The notes: generated from the letters alone by a model not told the origin. DNA of 64,000 nt from Oscarella lobularis (GCF_947507565.1 NC_089192.1:1360690-1424689); one strand, 5' to 3'; shown: positions 47,625 through 59,328, counted from the first letter of the stretch. Program-made: numbers and translations.

Positions 47625-48880
47625 CAAACGTGATCTTAGGGCCGGAAGTGTCTGTCTGTATGTACGTCTGTTCGGTACAGTATTGTGACGTCACATAGGA
47701 AAACCCTTACTTTGTAAAGCGCATGCGCGAAATGGGGCCCAAAACGGTGACCCGAAAAAGGCGATTTACGGTGCGAATAAAGCGTTTTTTCTTTCATAAA
47801 CAGAAGAAATGCTTAGAAACCCCTGTAACAAATTGTTCGGTGGTATTTTCCTTTTTATAAATGCGCTGAGAAGGCGAAACGACGGTTTTGATTGTCACAC
47901 TCTGACGTCACAATCAAAAGTATCCACTTATGTACAGTATGTGGGTGGGTATGTACGCGAGTACGGGTAACAAAAAAAATGACCCGTACAAATACAGAGC
48001 ACATTATCAAATGGGCTTATCAAATACAGTGTACGTCAGAAAAGCGCCCAATTAGGAAAACATGCTTGCAAGTATTTACGGTGTGTAGGTAGGCTGAGAT
48101 GTAGTACGTACAGTGTAGCTAACGGCTGTAGTCACTGACCACAACATAAAAAATTATGACGTCACACTATGTTATGCACTCGCGTACGGTAAGCGGTGGG
48201 AGGCTCTGCATGATGGCAACACGGTGAACACCGGGCCATCATCCTCTAGTCTTACGGCCGGAAGTGTCTGTCTGTCTGTCTGTATGTATGTCTGTTCGTC
48301 ACGCTCGGTATTGTGACGTAACATAAAAACCCGTTTTTTCGTACAGCGCATGCGCGACATAGGGCTCGAAACGGTGACCCGAAAAAGGCGATTTACGGCG
48401 CGAAAAAAGCGTTTTTTCTATGATAAACGAAAAAATGCTTAGAAAACCCTGTTACAAATTGATCTGTGGTATTTTCTGTTTTATAAATGCGCTGAGAAAT
48501 CGAAACGAGAGTTTTGATTGTCGCGCTCTGACGTCACAATCAAAAGTATCCACTCATGTACAGTTTGTACGTGGGTATGTATTGCGTGTACGGGTAACAG
48601 GAAACATGACCCGTACACATGAATATGTCTTCAAATTCAGAGCAAATTATGAAATACAATACGTCAGAAAATCGCCTAATTAGAAAAACATCGCAATTAT
48701 GTAGGTATGTACAGTATGTAGGTAGGACTGAGCTGTAGGGGCTAAGGGCAGTGATAACTACGAGAATATGTGGCAACATAAAATTTATGACGTCACACTA
48801 TGTAATGCACTCGCGCACGGTAAGCGGTGGGAGGCTCTGCATGATGGCAACACGGTGAACACCGGGCCATCATTCTCTAG
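47625..48880. repeat. Two tandem ~620-bp repeats between the 8-kb units
   Basis: 47625-48247 and 48248-48880 are direct copies: each starts GGCCGGAAGTGTCTGTCTG, holds TGACGTCACAATCAAAAGTA and GGGTATGTA, and ends with the GGTGAACACCGGGCCATCAT block. A TGTC microsatellite marks the second start. At 57570 the junction between units has no such insert, so it is an insertion between unit 1 and unit 2. Confidence 0.8.
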
Positions 48881-49682
48881 TCTCACAAAGTTTTCTTCAA
48901 CTGCTCTTGTGTTAGGAATAAAAACCCGCAAGATCCGGTTTACACGACACATTTGAACGTAGACTACTGTAGCACGATACTTCAATTCTGTGATAAGCTC
49001 TCTACGCAAAAGCTTGAAAAGCATCTTGAGAAGGTTTGTACTAGGAAAGCCACAGTAGATTCACCGCATTGGATTCACGACGATAGAACCAGTGTAGCGC
49101 ACGTTATGTCAGAGAGGCTCTAAAAAGACGGCTCTATTCAATCGAACGCTGCCGCTCGGAGCTATTAGCTCTCGAATGTAGGATCAGACTACGTCTATAT
49201 TTTTGTTTAACGGTAGCAGCTCATTGCTCAGGGCGTCCGTCAGCGCGCACTTGGAACGAACAGAGGAGGCGACGAGAAACGAGGTGAAGGAGTAGCGCGA
49301 TCGTTTACTCATTGTTTCAAAAAAAGCACACAGGTAGCGGTGAAATCGACTATCGTAGCCATTAGGCAGGAATCTCCAACAGTCAAATCGCTCACACTGT
49401 CCATACCAGACAAAGAATTCCGATTCAAAGCAGGACAATGGTTCTACAGGAGAAAAAATTTCCAGAATTAATAATATTTCATTTTCCTCAGGGTCGATTT
49501 TTTTCATACCGAGTTTATCGGTCGTTGGGGGATTTTCCATCACGTCGACTCCAGCCCATTTGGCTCGTCGCAGAACGATCGACTTGGCCGTCAAAGCGAG
49601 CGATCATCCGCCGGCCGCTTGGATTCATCGCGAGGCAAAGGTTGGTAGTCACGTGACCGTTCAAGTCGGCTGCGATTTCTAT

Positions 49683-50491
49683 TAGCCTCGCGTAGCCAGG
49701 CCCTTCTCCCTGATCTCCCGTATAAACACGGGAGGGGAGAAGGGCCTTGTACTTCTAAGGTGCGAAAAGGTCACGTGGGACCCCCCTTTGGGGGCAGCGG
49801 TCAGTCATGTGCTTCTTTAAATACTTGTCTTAACACCAAGGTAGTATCGCTCTCGTGCACTCGTGCTTAGGTCTCGTGGCTCTCGTGCTTCTCTTCGCTA
49901 GCGCACTTCGCTTGCAGGACCGCGTCTTTCAAAATAGAGCCGCCACTGACAACCTTGGCTTGCGACGTTCTACGGAACGACTTTCAGCTCTCGGACTTTC
50001 GTCCGGGGCAGTTAGATGCCATCCTGAGCATAGCGAGGGGGGAAGACGTGGTAGTTCGTTTTGGAACGAATGGTGGAAAATCCCTTTGCTACCAGCTTCC
50101 ACCTCGCTTACTTGGAAAGTCTTCCTGCGCTGTTATAGTTAGTCCTCTTAGCGCCCTGATGAGAGAACAGGTACAGACGCCAAGTGATGATCAACGACAG
50201 ATACAACTTTGTAAAAACCAGGTTCCATGGTTGGTCGAGTGCGCTAGCGAAGAGAAGCACGAGAGCCAAGTCCCTGCACGAGAGCCATGGTCCTGCACGA
50301 GACCTAAGCACGAGTGCACGAGAGCGATACTACCTTGGTGTTAAGACAAGTATTTAAAGAAGCACATGACTGACCGCTGCCCCCAAAGGGGGGTCCCACG
50401 TGACCTTTTCGCACCTTAGAAGTACCAGGCCCTTCTCCCCTCCCGTGTTTATACGGGAGATCAGAGAGAAGGGCCTGGCTACGCGAGGCTA
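49683..50491. mobile_element. Pack-MULE-like element carrying a RecQ fragment (809 bp)
   Basis: Long terminal inverted repeats (about 225-250 bp; left 49683-49907, right 50238-50491) start TAGCCTCGCGTAGCC. A perfect 9-bp target duplication GATTTCTAT flanks it (49674-49682 and 50492-50500); the empty site GATTTCTATTTCGAC is intact in copies c and e. Long TIRs, 9-bp duplication and captured host coding sequence are the marks of Mutator-like Pack elements. It has no transposase and would need one in trans. TIR sub-repeats (CTCGTGC) vary in number between the arms. Confidence 0.9.
49940..50185 (+). pseudogene. Captured RecQ helicase fragment
   Basis: Between the TIRs one frame reads LACDVLRNDFQLSDFRPGQL, DAILSIARGEDVVVRFGTNG, GKSLCYQLPP and VIVSPLSALMREQV: the RecQ motif 0 (FRPGQ), a Walker A (normally TGxGKS, here NGGKS), CYQLP, and motif Ia (VSPLSALMREQ). 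Only about 75 residues of the helicase core are present, without DEAH or later motifs, so it is not a working helicase. Confidence 0.88.
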
Positions 50492-51348
50492 GATTTCTAT
50501 TTCGACGACGATAAGATTGACTGTGTGTCGACGTTGTCGAATTTTCTTTTTGTCGCCGGCGGAATTGGAATCACGCCTCTCCATTCGATCATTAGACACG
50601 CGATCGATTTGAAAAACGGTGGAAGCGACGACGCGGGGAAAATTGAGGCTCCTCTATAGCGCAAAGACTTTGGACGAGATGATATTCGAGAAGTCTCTGA
50701 GGGAGCTGAAAGAAAGAGAATTTCTTCGATGCCGCTTTGTGCTTGACTGGATCCCATCAAGCTCATATGCATCATCGAGATGTGCACAGTGAGTGATTTC
50801 TAATGGGGGTTGGCGGTGAGAGCGTTTCTTGTTTTCTCTCAGTTGGTAGAATCACGAAGGATCTTCTCAAGATCTTTACTCTGGGCATGAGCCCGAGTGA
50901 GATTATTGCCTATGTCTGCGGCCCTCCTGCAATGACGGACGACGCATGCTCGAGCGCATGGGCGTGAAAGACGATCGACTGTGGTATGAGAAATGGCGGT
51001 GAGAAGCAGGATGCCGTTATCGTGAATAACGTGGAAATTAACAGGTAAAGTCAGCGACCCGCTTTAATTAATTAAATAAAATTAGGGCAATTGTAAATGA
51101 GAGAGCGGAAATATTCGCGCGCTAACCAAGGTAGTGGTATGCAATACATGTAGTTGTATTATACGACCCGACGCAGCTACTACAAAAAACAACGAAAATT
51201 ACCAGCAAAGCCAGCTAAAGGCACACCGGTTGTAAAACAGACAGCATCACAGCTTTTCATTTGGAGATTGCTCCGGAGGCAGATGAGCGCAGGAGTATCG
51301 TGACGTCAAAACAAAGGCCTAATTAAAGTTTTAGTTTGCTCGCAAACT

Positions 51349-51953
51349 TTATCTAGCGTAACTTACGTAAGTGAGATTAGTCGTCTCGCCCACAGCCGTC
51401 AGTGATCCGACGTCGGACTCGTTGCAACGAAGATTGATTCTCACCATACGCCCGTCTTTTCCTCCGATCATATTGTACGTCAATCCGGTTTCAGATTGTG
51501 TGAAATAGGCTCCGTCAATCTGGCTGCAGGAAAATGTGAATTTCCGATCTGGGACGTCACGGATTTGACAAACCTGTACATTTAATTGGTTTATTGATAA
51601 ATGGCAAGTACCAGATGGCTTACCGTGCTATCGCTGCAGTATTGGGAAGAAAAATCGGAGCAGAGACTAACGTCGTAGAAGTATTTTCCATCGAATATCT
51701 TTTGAAAGCTGCTCACAGACTGCATTAATTAAAGGCTTTGTCTGAGCTATGGCTTCTTGGTTTGCGCTTACAGTGGAGTGCCATTGCCGGCGAGTGGAGT
51801 TAAATCAACCCTGTAGCCGTTGTCGTACTGGCAAAAACAGGTATTCAAAAGACGGCATTCGCCTTCTGGTTGGCTCTCCACAACGTTCCTTGAAAGCGTC
51901 ACAACGACGAAGAAAACGCTGAAGAGACCTTGAAGACAAAGGAGCCTTGCCAT
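51349..51953 (-). CDS. Small secreted MRH-domain protein, copy 3
   Basis: Exons 51953-51772, 51708-51624 and 51573-51349 (182, 85, 225 bases), introns of 63 and 50 bp, 163 residues. The first exon protein is identical to that of copy 2. Small changes elsewhere, such as QYCSDST for QYCNDST and FTQSE for FAQSE. All eight cysteines, YRVDLTPL and GGKDGRMVR are kept. This copy keeps the empty site of the P element in its 3' flank (about 51290). Confidence 0.78.
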
Positions 51954-52930
51954 TTCGTGTGTTCAGAGAGGGATAAGACGGTCACAAGACTTGTTTTGTG
52001 TGTGTCACAAGATTTGTGTGCGTCACAAGATTTGTGTGCGTCACAAGACTTTGTTGTGTGTGTCACAAGACGTGTATCACAAGACTTGTGTGTACACGTG
52101 CAACACCTCGGACCATTATCCGGTCGTCCCAGTGCCTGAAATATCGGACAAGGAAAAACAGAATGCAGCGATTCAGAATCCGATTCGGAACTTTCCGTAG
52201 GCTTGGCACACAAATCCAAAACGACCAATCAAGTCTCTGGCGACTGTTCCGCGGGCCCCGTCCTTTGCAATCGCGAGACTCGTTTCTTCTTCGATCTTCT
52301 CGAAATTAACGGCGACGTATATAGCGTCAAAGCGAACACGATTGTTCGCGAGTCGTAGTCGTATCCACGGCAACAGCGGAAGTCCATCGAAGAGATCGTC
52401 GATCCGGCCGTTTTTCATGCAGCTAGAAGGCGCGATGTTGATTCTCTAACTCGCTATTTCGTCACCGGCTGCTCCTCGTACAGCTCCGCGCCTTCGGCAT
52501 CATCTAGCGTTTCCCGTCGGCTCGCTGTGCGTCGACTGCGCGCGTCGTACACGGTCGCTCTCTTTACACAGTCTTGCTTCTACCAAACTATGAAAGTAGC
52601 ATTTCCAACCAGGGCACAAAATCCGAGGCACAGAGAGCAGCAAAAAACAGGTAGCGCGCGTTAACTAGACGAGAGTGGCTAAAAAGTCAATTTCCACGAG
52701 AAAAACTGCGCGAAAGCGTTCACGAAGCGAAATGACTTTCGAAAGCGCGAGAACGGTCACGCCGATCTAAAGGGCAAGCGTGCTACAACGTCTCGCGACG
52801 AAGGTTTGCTTTCATGTCGTCGTTTGGGTCCGTACGTATTTGTTGATTCATTTGATGTGTTCTGCTAACAGAGCATAGCGAGAAAGCTGCAAGGATCTAA
52901 CAGGGAAGAGAAAAGGCAGTTGATCCAGAC
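51954..52930. repeat. MRH upstream block copy 3 and module copy 4
   Basis: 51955-52625 repeats 29217-29914, with one more unit of the GTCACAAGA tandem repeat; 52650-52925 repeats the 11260 module. No gene recognised. Confidence 0.6.
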
Positions 52931-53036
52931 TAGCCACTGTCTAGATTCGAACATACCGTATCCAGTCATTGCATCGACTTATCGATCTCATTCCTGTCTC
53001 GACTCTCTCAGGTGCAAAGATTCCGCCGTCATGTCC

Positions 53037-54932
53037 TCGAGTACCAAAGTGAAGAGATCGTCGTCGTTTTTCCGAAGGCGATCGAAAGGGACGACGTCGC
53101 GGCGGCGGCGGCGGCGGTGCCGTCAAAACGACGACGACGACAATGTCCAATCAATCGCGACGACGTTCAAAAAAAGTTCGCTCCCAGACGGACGTGTCGC
53201 GTCGCCGTCAGTCCGCCGTTCCAGACACTCAGCCCAAACGACGACGACGTCACAAATCATATGACGCCGACGACGAGGAAGCGACGACGGGCCGACTTAG
53301 AGTGACGTTCACGCGCGAATCGCGACGCTATATTCAGATAGCGAAAGCGATCGATACGAAAGTTGCGACGACGACGACGACGACGAATACGTGAGTGAGA
53401 GCGACTACGGACAGTCGAGTAGCGACGATGACGTCGCTATTGATAACGATTGGTCGCCGTGGATAACGTTGGCGAAACGATCGAATAATGCGCTTGCCGC
53501 CGGCGGCGTCGTCGCGGTAACGCCGACGACGAATTCCACTCAGGGTAACGCCGTGACTGAAACGAAAAAACCCGTCGTCGGCGAAGTGAAAAGGTCAAAG
53601 AAAGGCGGCTTCTTTCGTCGCCTTTTTGGCGGCGATAAAAAGGAAAAAAGGATGTTGGGAATAAAAAAAGGGGGCCGGGATGGGACGATCGGCGGACGAC
53701 GGCCGCAGAGGTTTCCGTCGCCGCCCAAGCGAAAGGCACCGGAAATCGATCCCGAGACGCGTCGGAAAGCGATCGAGGTTCACGTGAGCGGCACCCGACA
53801 CGACACGAGGTTGTCTGCCGAGAAGAAGAAGAGGAGAGTCAACAAGATCAAGAACGCGAGATCTCGAAGTTGGACGGCAATAAGCGTGTCGCCGTTGTCG
53901 TGGAAGCGTCGCGAGACGATTTGGACGAGATTTTAGATTCCATGTCAACGTCGACGGTCGTCGAAAAGTCAGTCGCCGTCGCCGTCGCCGTCGAACGAAC
54001 GATCCGGACGTCCCGTGATCGTACGGGTATGTAATTCGAAAAAATCGACGTCCAGCGCCGGCGGCGGCGGCGAAGTTTCGCCTCTCGCTCCCGCGCCGCG
54101 CATTCCGGGCCCCGATCCCGCTCTCGTGACGTCGTTCAAATACGTTCCCGGAGGTAGTTGTCCGATGACGAGCACCTACGTCAGCGATCGTAGTCATGTG
54201 GGTAAAAAACTGGACTTCAGCATATCGCCGGCTCTTTTGATAAAACTCTGCGCCGACAGTAAGGAGATCGACGTGCAGCGAAGTCCGTCGCCTCAGTCGC
54301 GAGGGCGTGGCGATTCTAGCGGAACCGGAAGCGTGGAAACGATAATTGCCAATCCGAAATATTTAAAGCGGACGCGCAGCGATTTGACGTCGCTCGACGG
54401 TTTTTCCGACATACCGATCTACGAGTGCCGTCACGAGGCGCTCGTCGAAGAGAACGGAGTCGAAAGTCGTCGTCGCTACGGACAACGCGATGCGGGCAGC
54501 GAACGCGACGAGACGCGCGACGGCGATGACGAGGACCCCGACGTCGTCGTCGTCGATGACAACGACGAACGTCGTCGTTCGTTGATGTTGCGACAGCGAA
54601 ATTTGAAGTCGCTCGTATCGTCGCTGACGACGAGAGGAGCGGGGCCGCCTGCGACGATGTCGACGATAATCGTCATCGAGGATTCGATAACGACGAAGCT
54701 AAAGCCGTTCAAACGTCCACGTGGATTAAATCGCAGGCGACGATCGCTCGACGGCATCGCGTCGCGCGATCGTCGTCGCCGCCGTACGACGACGGGAAAA
54801 CTATTGTCTCTACGACCGATTCTGGTTACTGTTCGGGCGACGTCAAATCGCCGCCGAGCGGCCGGGGAGGAAAAGCATCGACGGACGTCATCGTTCCTAA
54901 TTCTTACCGCGTGCGCGCATCGTCTATTTTGA
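53037..54932 (+). pseudogene. Disordered Arg/Ser/Asp-rich protein, broken copy 2
   Basis: Second copy of 42917-44646. It is in frame where copy 1 is not (KKEKRMLGIKK near 53645; SKKSTSSAGGGG near 54045), but has its own lesions: 2 extra bases near 53330, 5 extra near 53803 and a loss of about 28 bases near 53965. The long 3' segment reads FKYVPGGSCPMTSTYVSD, KKLDFSISPALLIKLCADS, ETIIANPKYLK, SLDGFSDIPIYECRHEALVE, then an acidic/Arg-rich end. The two copies complement each other, showing an intact ancestor. No family recognised. Confidence 0.5.
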
Positions 54933-55541
54933 TTTAGATTACTAAGCCCCACCGCTTTTCTGCCCTCTTTTCTTTGTAGTCCAAGATTTAGTTTACGATT
55001 TACGAGAACTGTTCATATTGTCGGAAATCCGGTCGCGCGAAAAAAACTGCGGACGAGCACGCGCACAGCGTTCGCGGTCACTCGTAATTCGCGCAACGTC
55101 ATCAATTGTTCGCGAATCTGTCTCCCCGATTGCGTTCTACGCAGCGTCCAGCGAAACGCGTCGACGTTTACAGGTGAAACCGCGTTGCGCGAAGCCCTCG
55201 ATCACTTCGTTAGCGCACGAGTTTCGTGCCGTTCGTCGTAAAAACGATCTCGATCATCTCGTTAGTCGAATCCGTAGAAGAGAGGCGTGGGGTGACGTGG
55301 AACAACGTCGCGCGGTTGTGTACACGCCAGAACAAACACCACTCCCACATTTCTGCATTCGCCGAAACGCACGCGCGTCGTTTCCAATTAGAGATAGAAT
55401 CGTACGGGCTTGAGTCGAAACCTTATATGTGCAAGTCTCTTTCCGGGGTGCGCAATTAATGAAGCCCCGCGTTGTAAATTAGAATTAGAAGGGCGTGGAT
55501 TTGTGGAGCGAAGTTCGGTTCCGAAAAGTCGATTTGAAAGA
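54933..55541. other. Spacer before Cys-rich gene 2
   Basis: Counterpart of 44647-45538; nothing supported as a gene. Confidence 0.4.
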
Positions 55542-55559
55542 GGGGGGGGGGGGGGGGGG
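55542..55559. repeat. 18-base G run upstream of Cys-rich gene 2
   Basis: An uninterrupted run of 18 Gs (C on the other strand) lies 27 bases before the TATA-like box at 55586. The sister promoter has only six Gs at this spot. Confidence 0.85.
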
Positions 55560-55585
55560 CGGGCTGCACGGTGTTAGAGGGGCCG

Positions 55586-55593
55586 CATAAAAG
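55586..55593 (+). promoter_or_regulatory. TATA-like box of Cys-rich gene 2
   Basis: CATAAAAG, 63 bases before the ATG at 55649, conserved with copy 1. Confidence 0.6.
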
Positions 55594-55648
55594 CGACGTA
55601 TTGCGAGCTGTTCGTGCAACAGTTTTCCCCCCCTCCTTCCACCAGACG

Positions 55649-56940
55649 ATGATTGCAAGAGCCGTATTTCTGCTGCTGATGCTGCTCGGCATTTTTGCCG
55701 GCGTCGATGCGAAAAAGAAGGGAAGGTGCGTTCTAGCTCTCATCATTAATTGCACGACCGAGGTACTTAACTTAGCACCTTCTTTGCAGCTTCCTGCGTT
55801 GCTGGCGCGTCAGAAAAGTTGCAACGGCCGGCTTATTGGGCAGGTGAGTAGCAACGACTCTAGGTAGAGGAATCAATGACGTTTTTTTCCTGCCTCAGTT
55901 CAACTTGCTTCTACTACGACAAGGGTAGCCCCGTCAAATGGGGAAACCTCACCAAGTGGCCTCTTTCGAACGTCTACCAAGAATTCAATTCCGCTGATTT
56001 GTAAGAGAGAAGCCATAGAATATCTGTGTAGACCAAAAGACTGAGAAATGTTTTTCCATTTCCAGATTTGGTTCAAAGGTTCCTCACAATGTATGGTGCA
56101 CGTGGAGATTTGACCTTAGGGAAAACCACAACGCCCTAGTCGGCTGCACCTCTTTGCATCTTGATGTGAAGAAGGACGACTGCTACTTGGGCCACTGCCA
56201 TCCGTGCATTTCTCCGTTTACCAATAGTCGCGATTTCATGCGCGTTGTTCTTGCAAGGAGGAGCAAATGCCGCGTATCCGATAGAAACGGTCGAAATTCC
56301 TGCACTCGTTGTTGCTACAATCGTTTGCATTGGCAATGCGGCGAATGCACGCTCGGGGAGAATCGGTGCGCCTATCTCAGTCAGTCGTCGTGCGATTCTA
56401 ATTACGTGTTTTGCGGGAAATCCGACAAAGGCGTCCAGGTGGAAGTTCGTTACTGCGAAACTCGCGGAGTCGTTAAGGTTGATTTCTTTGCCGATGAAGC
56501 GCGTCGTACGAAGATGTTCCGATGCTCGTTTGTTGACCTCAACGAAGTTTGTCTTTGGGGAAGGGCAAGGGGACTCATTGGTGCGTTTGATTTTAAATTT
56601 TCTCTTTCTTTAATTTTTTTCTGCAGATCCACCCGAGGAGGAGCTCTTGGACTACTTGCAGGATTGCAAGAACGAGTCGAAATCAAATTTTAGCGTGGTT
56701 GATTGCGATTTAGTGAAAAATTCAAAGCCCGTTCCTCCATGGGATTTTCATGACGATGACGAGGAAGAGAAACATCTTGCCACCGAAACCTTGACAACTA
56801 TCGTTCCTGTCACTCCACCGGGCCCAAATCCAAGTCATCCTTCTTTTACTGAATTTCCTCCAAAAGTCACCGAGACTACGTCCGATGAAGGAACAGAATT
56901 AGAAGGCGAGAAAGGAGGAGAGGAGAGAGAAGTAGAATAA
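55649..56940 (+). CDS. Secreted Cys-rich protein, copy 2
   Basis: Five exons (55649-55725, 55790-55843, 55899-56000, 56066-56580, 56627-56940), 353 residues. Signal peptide identical to copy 1. The Cys scaffold is kept (DDCYLGHCHPC, NSCTRCCYN, QCGECTL, SSCDSNYVFCG, FRCSFVDLNEVCLW) while other positions vary. Exon 4 ends differently (CLWGRARGLIG) at a donor shifted nine bases from copy 1, both in frame. The tail is longer by 14 residues (LEGEKGGEEREVE) because copy 1 gained an earlier stop. The stop codon TAA is embedded in AATAAA (56936-56941). Family unknown; no membrane anchor. Confidence 0.75.
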
Positions 56941-56944
56941 ACTG

Positions 56945-57570
56945 CAAAGAACGAATTTTTTCGTCACAACCTTTATCCGCTTTGCATGATTGCTCAAAAC
57001 ACGTTCACATTCCCCGCCACTTCTGAGCCAGTTTTCGTTGAAACGACGCCAAAACATGCGGCGGACCAATGGGATGGGCGGGGTGTAGGAGAGACTTCAG
57101 AGAAATCGTTTACCATTAGAAAAGTAACCGCAAGAGACTGATACTTCCCGATTATCAGTAAGTCGTCGCCGTCGTCGTCGTCGTTGTTTGTGGACAAATA
57201 TGGTTTCTATAGATTTCGACGACGTCCGATTGTGCGAAAGTTCAGTCGAGGTCAGAGTTTACCCTAGCATTTGCTTACGAAAATTAACATCCTATTTTGA
57301 TAAGGAAGAGCTTCGGCTTCTTCCGCCACTCCCAGTCAATGTGTTTCCAGCCGGAAGGGTGGCCGGTGCAATGCGGATCTCTGGGCAACGCGGTTCTTTT
57401 TCAGCGAACTTCCAGTTTTCGAAAAAGCGCAGGTCAGCAATTATATGCCTATGTTGTTGTTATGATATCTTCTCCTTGTCTGCTTTGCTTCCACCGCCGG
57501 CTCCCACACACGTGACAAGCTCATATGCCAAGAATAATAAGTCGCCGGTACACTTCTCGGAATACGATAA
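56945..57570. other. 3' block of unit 2 with unassigned open segment
   Basis: Counterpart of 46880-47566. The segment FDKEELRLLPPLPVNVFPAG is conserved at about 57296-57355; lacks 30 bases near 57065 that are present in unit 1. No gene assigned. Confidence 0.4.
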
Positions 57571-57904
57571 TCTCACAAAAGTTTTCTTCAACGTCGTTAG
57601 TTGTGTTAGGAATAAAAACCTGCAAGATCCGGTTTACACGACACATTTGAACGTAGACTACCACGATACTTCAATTCTGTGATAAGCTCTCTACGCAAAA
57701 GCTTGAAAAGCATCTTGAGAAGGTTTGTACTAGGAAAGCCACAGTAGATTCACCGCATTGGATCACGGATCCGTGATTGGATTCACGACGATTGGACCAG
57801 TGTAGCGCACGTTATGTCAGAGAGGCTCTAAGAAGACGGCTCTATTCAATCGAACGCTGCGGCTCGGAGCTATTAGCTCTCGAATGTAGGATCAGACTAC
57901 GTCT

Positions 57905-58884
57905 ATATTTTTGTTTAACGGTAGCAGCTCGTTGCTCAGGGCGTCCGTCAGCACGCACTTGGAACGAACAGAGGAGGCGACGAGAAACGAGGTGAAGGAG
58001 CAGCGCGATCGTTTACTCATTGTTTCAAAAAAGCACACAGGTAGCGGTGAAATCGACTATCGTAGCCATTAGGCAGGAATCTCCAACAGTCAAATCGCTC
58101 ACACTGTCCATACCAGACAAAGAATTCCGATTCAAAGCAGGACAATGGTTCTAGAGGAGAAAAAATTTCCAGAATTAATAATATTTCATTTTCCTCAGGG
58201 TCGATTTTTTCATACCGGGTTTATCGGTCGTTGGGGGATTTTCCATCACGTCGACTCCAGCCCATTTGGCTCGTCGCAGAACGATCGACTTGGCCGTCAA
58301 AGCGAGCGATCATCCGCCGGCCGCTTGGATTCATCGCGAGGCAAAGGTTGGTAGTCACGTGACCGTTCGAGTCGGCGGCGATTTCTATTTCGACGACGAT
58401 AAGATCGACTGCGTGTCGAATTTTCTGTTTGTCGCCGGCGGAATTGGAATCACGCCTCTCCATTCGATCATGAGACACGCCATCGATTTGAAAAATGGTG
58501 GATGCGGCAACGCGGGAAAATTGAGGCTGCTCTATAGCGCAAAGACTTTGGACGAGATGATATTCGAGAAGTCTCTGAGGGAACTGAAAGAAAGAGAATT
58601 GCTTCGATACCGCTTGTGCTTGACTGGATCCCATCAAGCTCATATGCGTCATCAAGATGTGCACAGTGAGTGATTTCTAATGGGTTGGTGGTGAGAACGT
58701 TTCTTCTTTTCTCTCAGTTGGTAGAATCACAGAAGATCTTCTCAAGAACTTCACTCTGGGCATGAGCCCGAGTGAGATTATTGCCTATGTCTGCGGCCCT
58801 CCTGCAATGACAGACGACGTGTGCTCCATGCTCAAGCGCATGGGTGTGAAAGGTGATCAATTGCGTTATGAGAAATGGTGGTGA
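57905..58884 (+). CDS. OXNAD1: OXNAD1-like NAD-binding oxidoreductase (copy e, readable)
   Basis: Exons supported: to 57991, 58041-58147, 58199-58665, 58718-58884, introns of 49-52 bp, all phases fit. The first exon frame opens after a stop near 57887 without an ATG, so the true start (probably a mitochondrial leader) lies in an upstream exon I could not place. Motifs of the ferredoxin-NADP reductase-like fold: FRFKAGQWVDFFIPG and VVGGFSITS (flavin side), FLFVAGGIGITPLHS (nucleotide loop), LRLLYSAKTLDE, CGPPAMTDD, and the terminal YEKWW, as in animal OXNAD1 (oxidoreductase NAD-binding domain containing 1). The four other copies in the window carry frameshifts; this one has none in about 275 residues. 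Whether it is expressed is unknown. Confidence 0.75.
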
Positions 58885-58889
58885 GAAGC

Positions 58890-59328
58890 AGGATCCTGCT
58901 GAAGATTGTAAGGTAACCCGCTTTAATTAAATACTCTGTATCACGTGACGCGTTCAATGAGATCTGCGTCCTCAATCCGACGCATCCATTCTCCTCCACT
59001 TCAAGCGAAGTATTTCTTCTGCGTCCACGTCCGCCTAAAGTTTTGGACTGCTGTGCTTTGCAAGCGACTTGTGCGCGTGACCTTGTCGCCTTCTGCAATC
59101 CGAGCCCCATACGTTGTCTGACTGAACGTGGGAATCATCTTCCTGCTTTTCCGACGAAGCTTCGTTATCTCTGTCATAAGACAGAAATGACGTCTTACTC
59201 ACTTTACCTGCGTGGCGATTGCAAACGCCCTGTCGGATAAATAATTTTAAAGAAATCATCACGGTTGAAAGCAACACAAAAACGAACGAGCAAATTTTAT
59301 CAAGACCGATATCAAAGGTACATCGGGC
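58890..59328. other. Spacer between OXNAD1-like copy e and KLHL gene
   Basis: No gene supported. A minus-strand open stretch (about 59035-59277, SKTSFLSYDRDNEASSEK) could be part of a small gene but has no recognisable match. Confidence 0.35.

Larger units (their letters stand above)
49190..51000 (+). pseudogene. OXNAD1-like pseudogene (copy d), split by a transposon
   Basis: Shares with copy c the seven-T frameshift, the extra G before AAAATTGAGG and the deletion in the last exon, so the damage predates the duplication that made units 1 and 2. It is further interrupted at GATTTCTAT, in the GGDFYFDDD-equivalent codons, by the element at 49683-50491. Confidence 0.88.
48883..57570. repeat. 8-kb duplicated segment, unit 2
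   Basis: Collinear with 36308-47566; contains OXNAD1-like copy d (with Pack-MULE-like insert), MRH copy 3, the second disordered-protein pseudogene and Cys-rich gene 2. Followed at once by the start of a third unit at about 57575. Confidence 0.85.

Noticed and set aside
58016-58066. A 25-bp intron joining the two OXNAD1-like N-terminal frames
   Set aside because: Too short to splice; a 49-bp intron (57992-58040) with GAG/GTGAAG donor and CACACAG acceptor fits the frame and the size of its neighbours.
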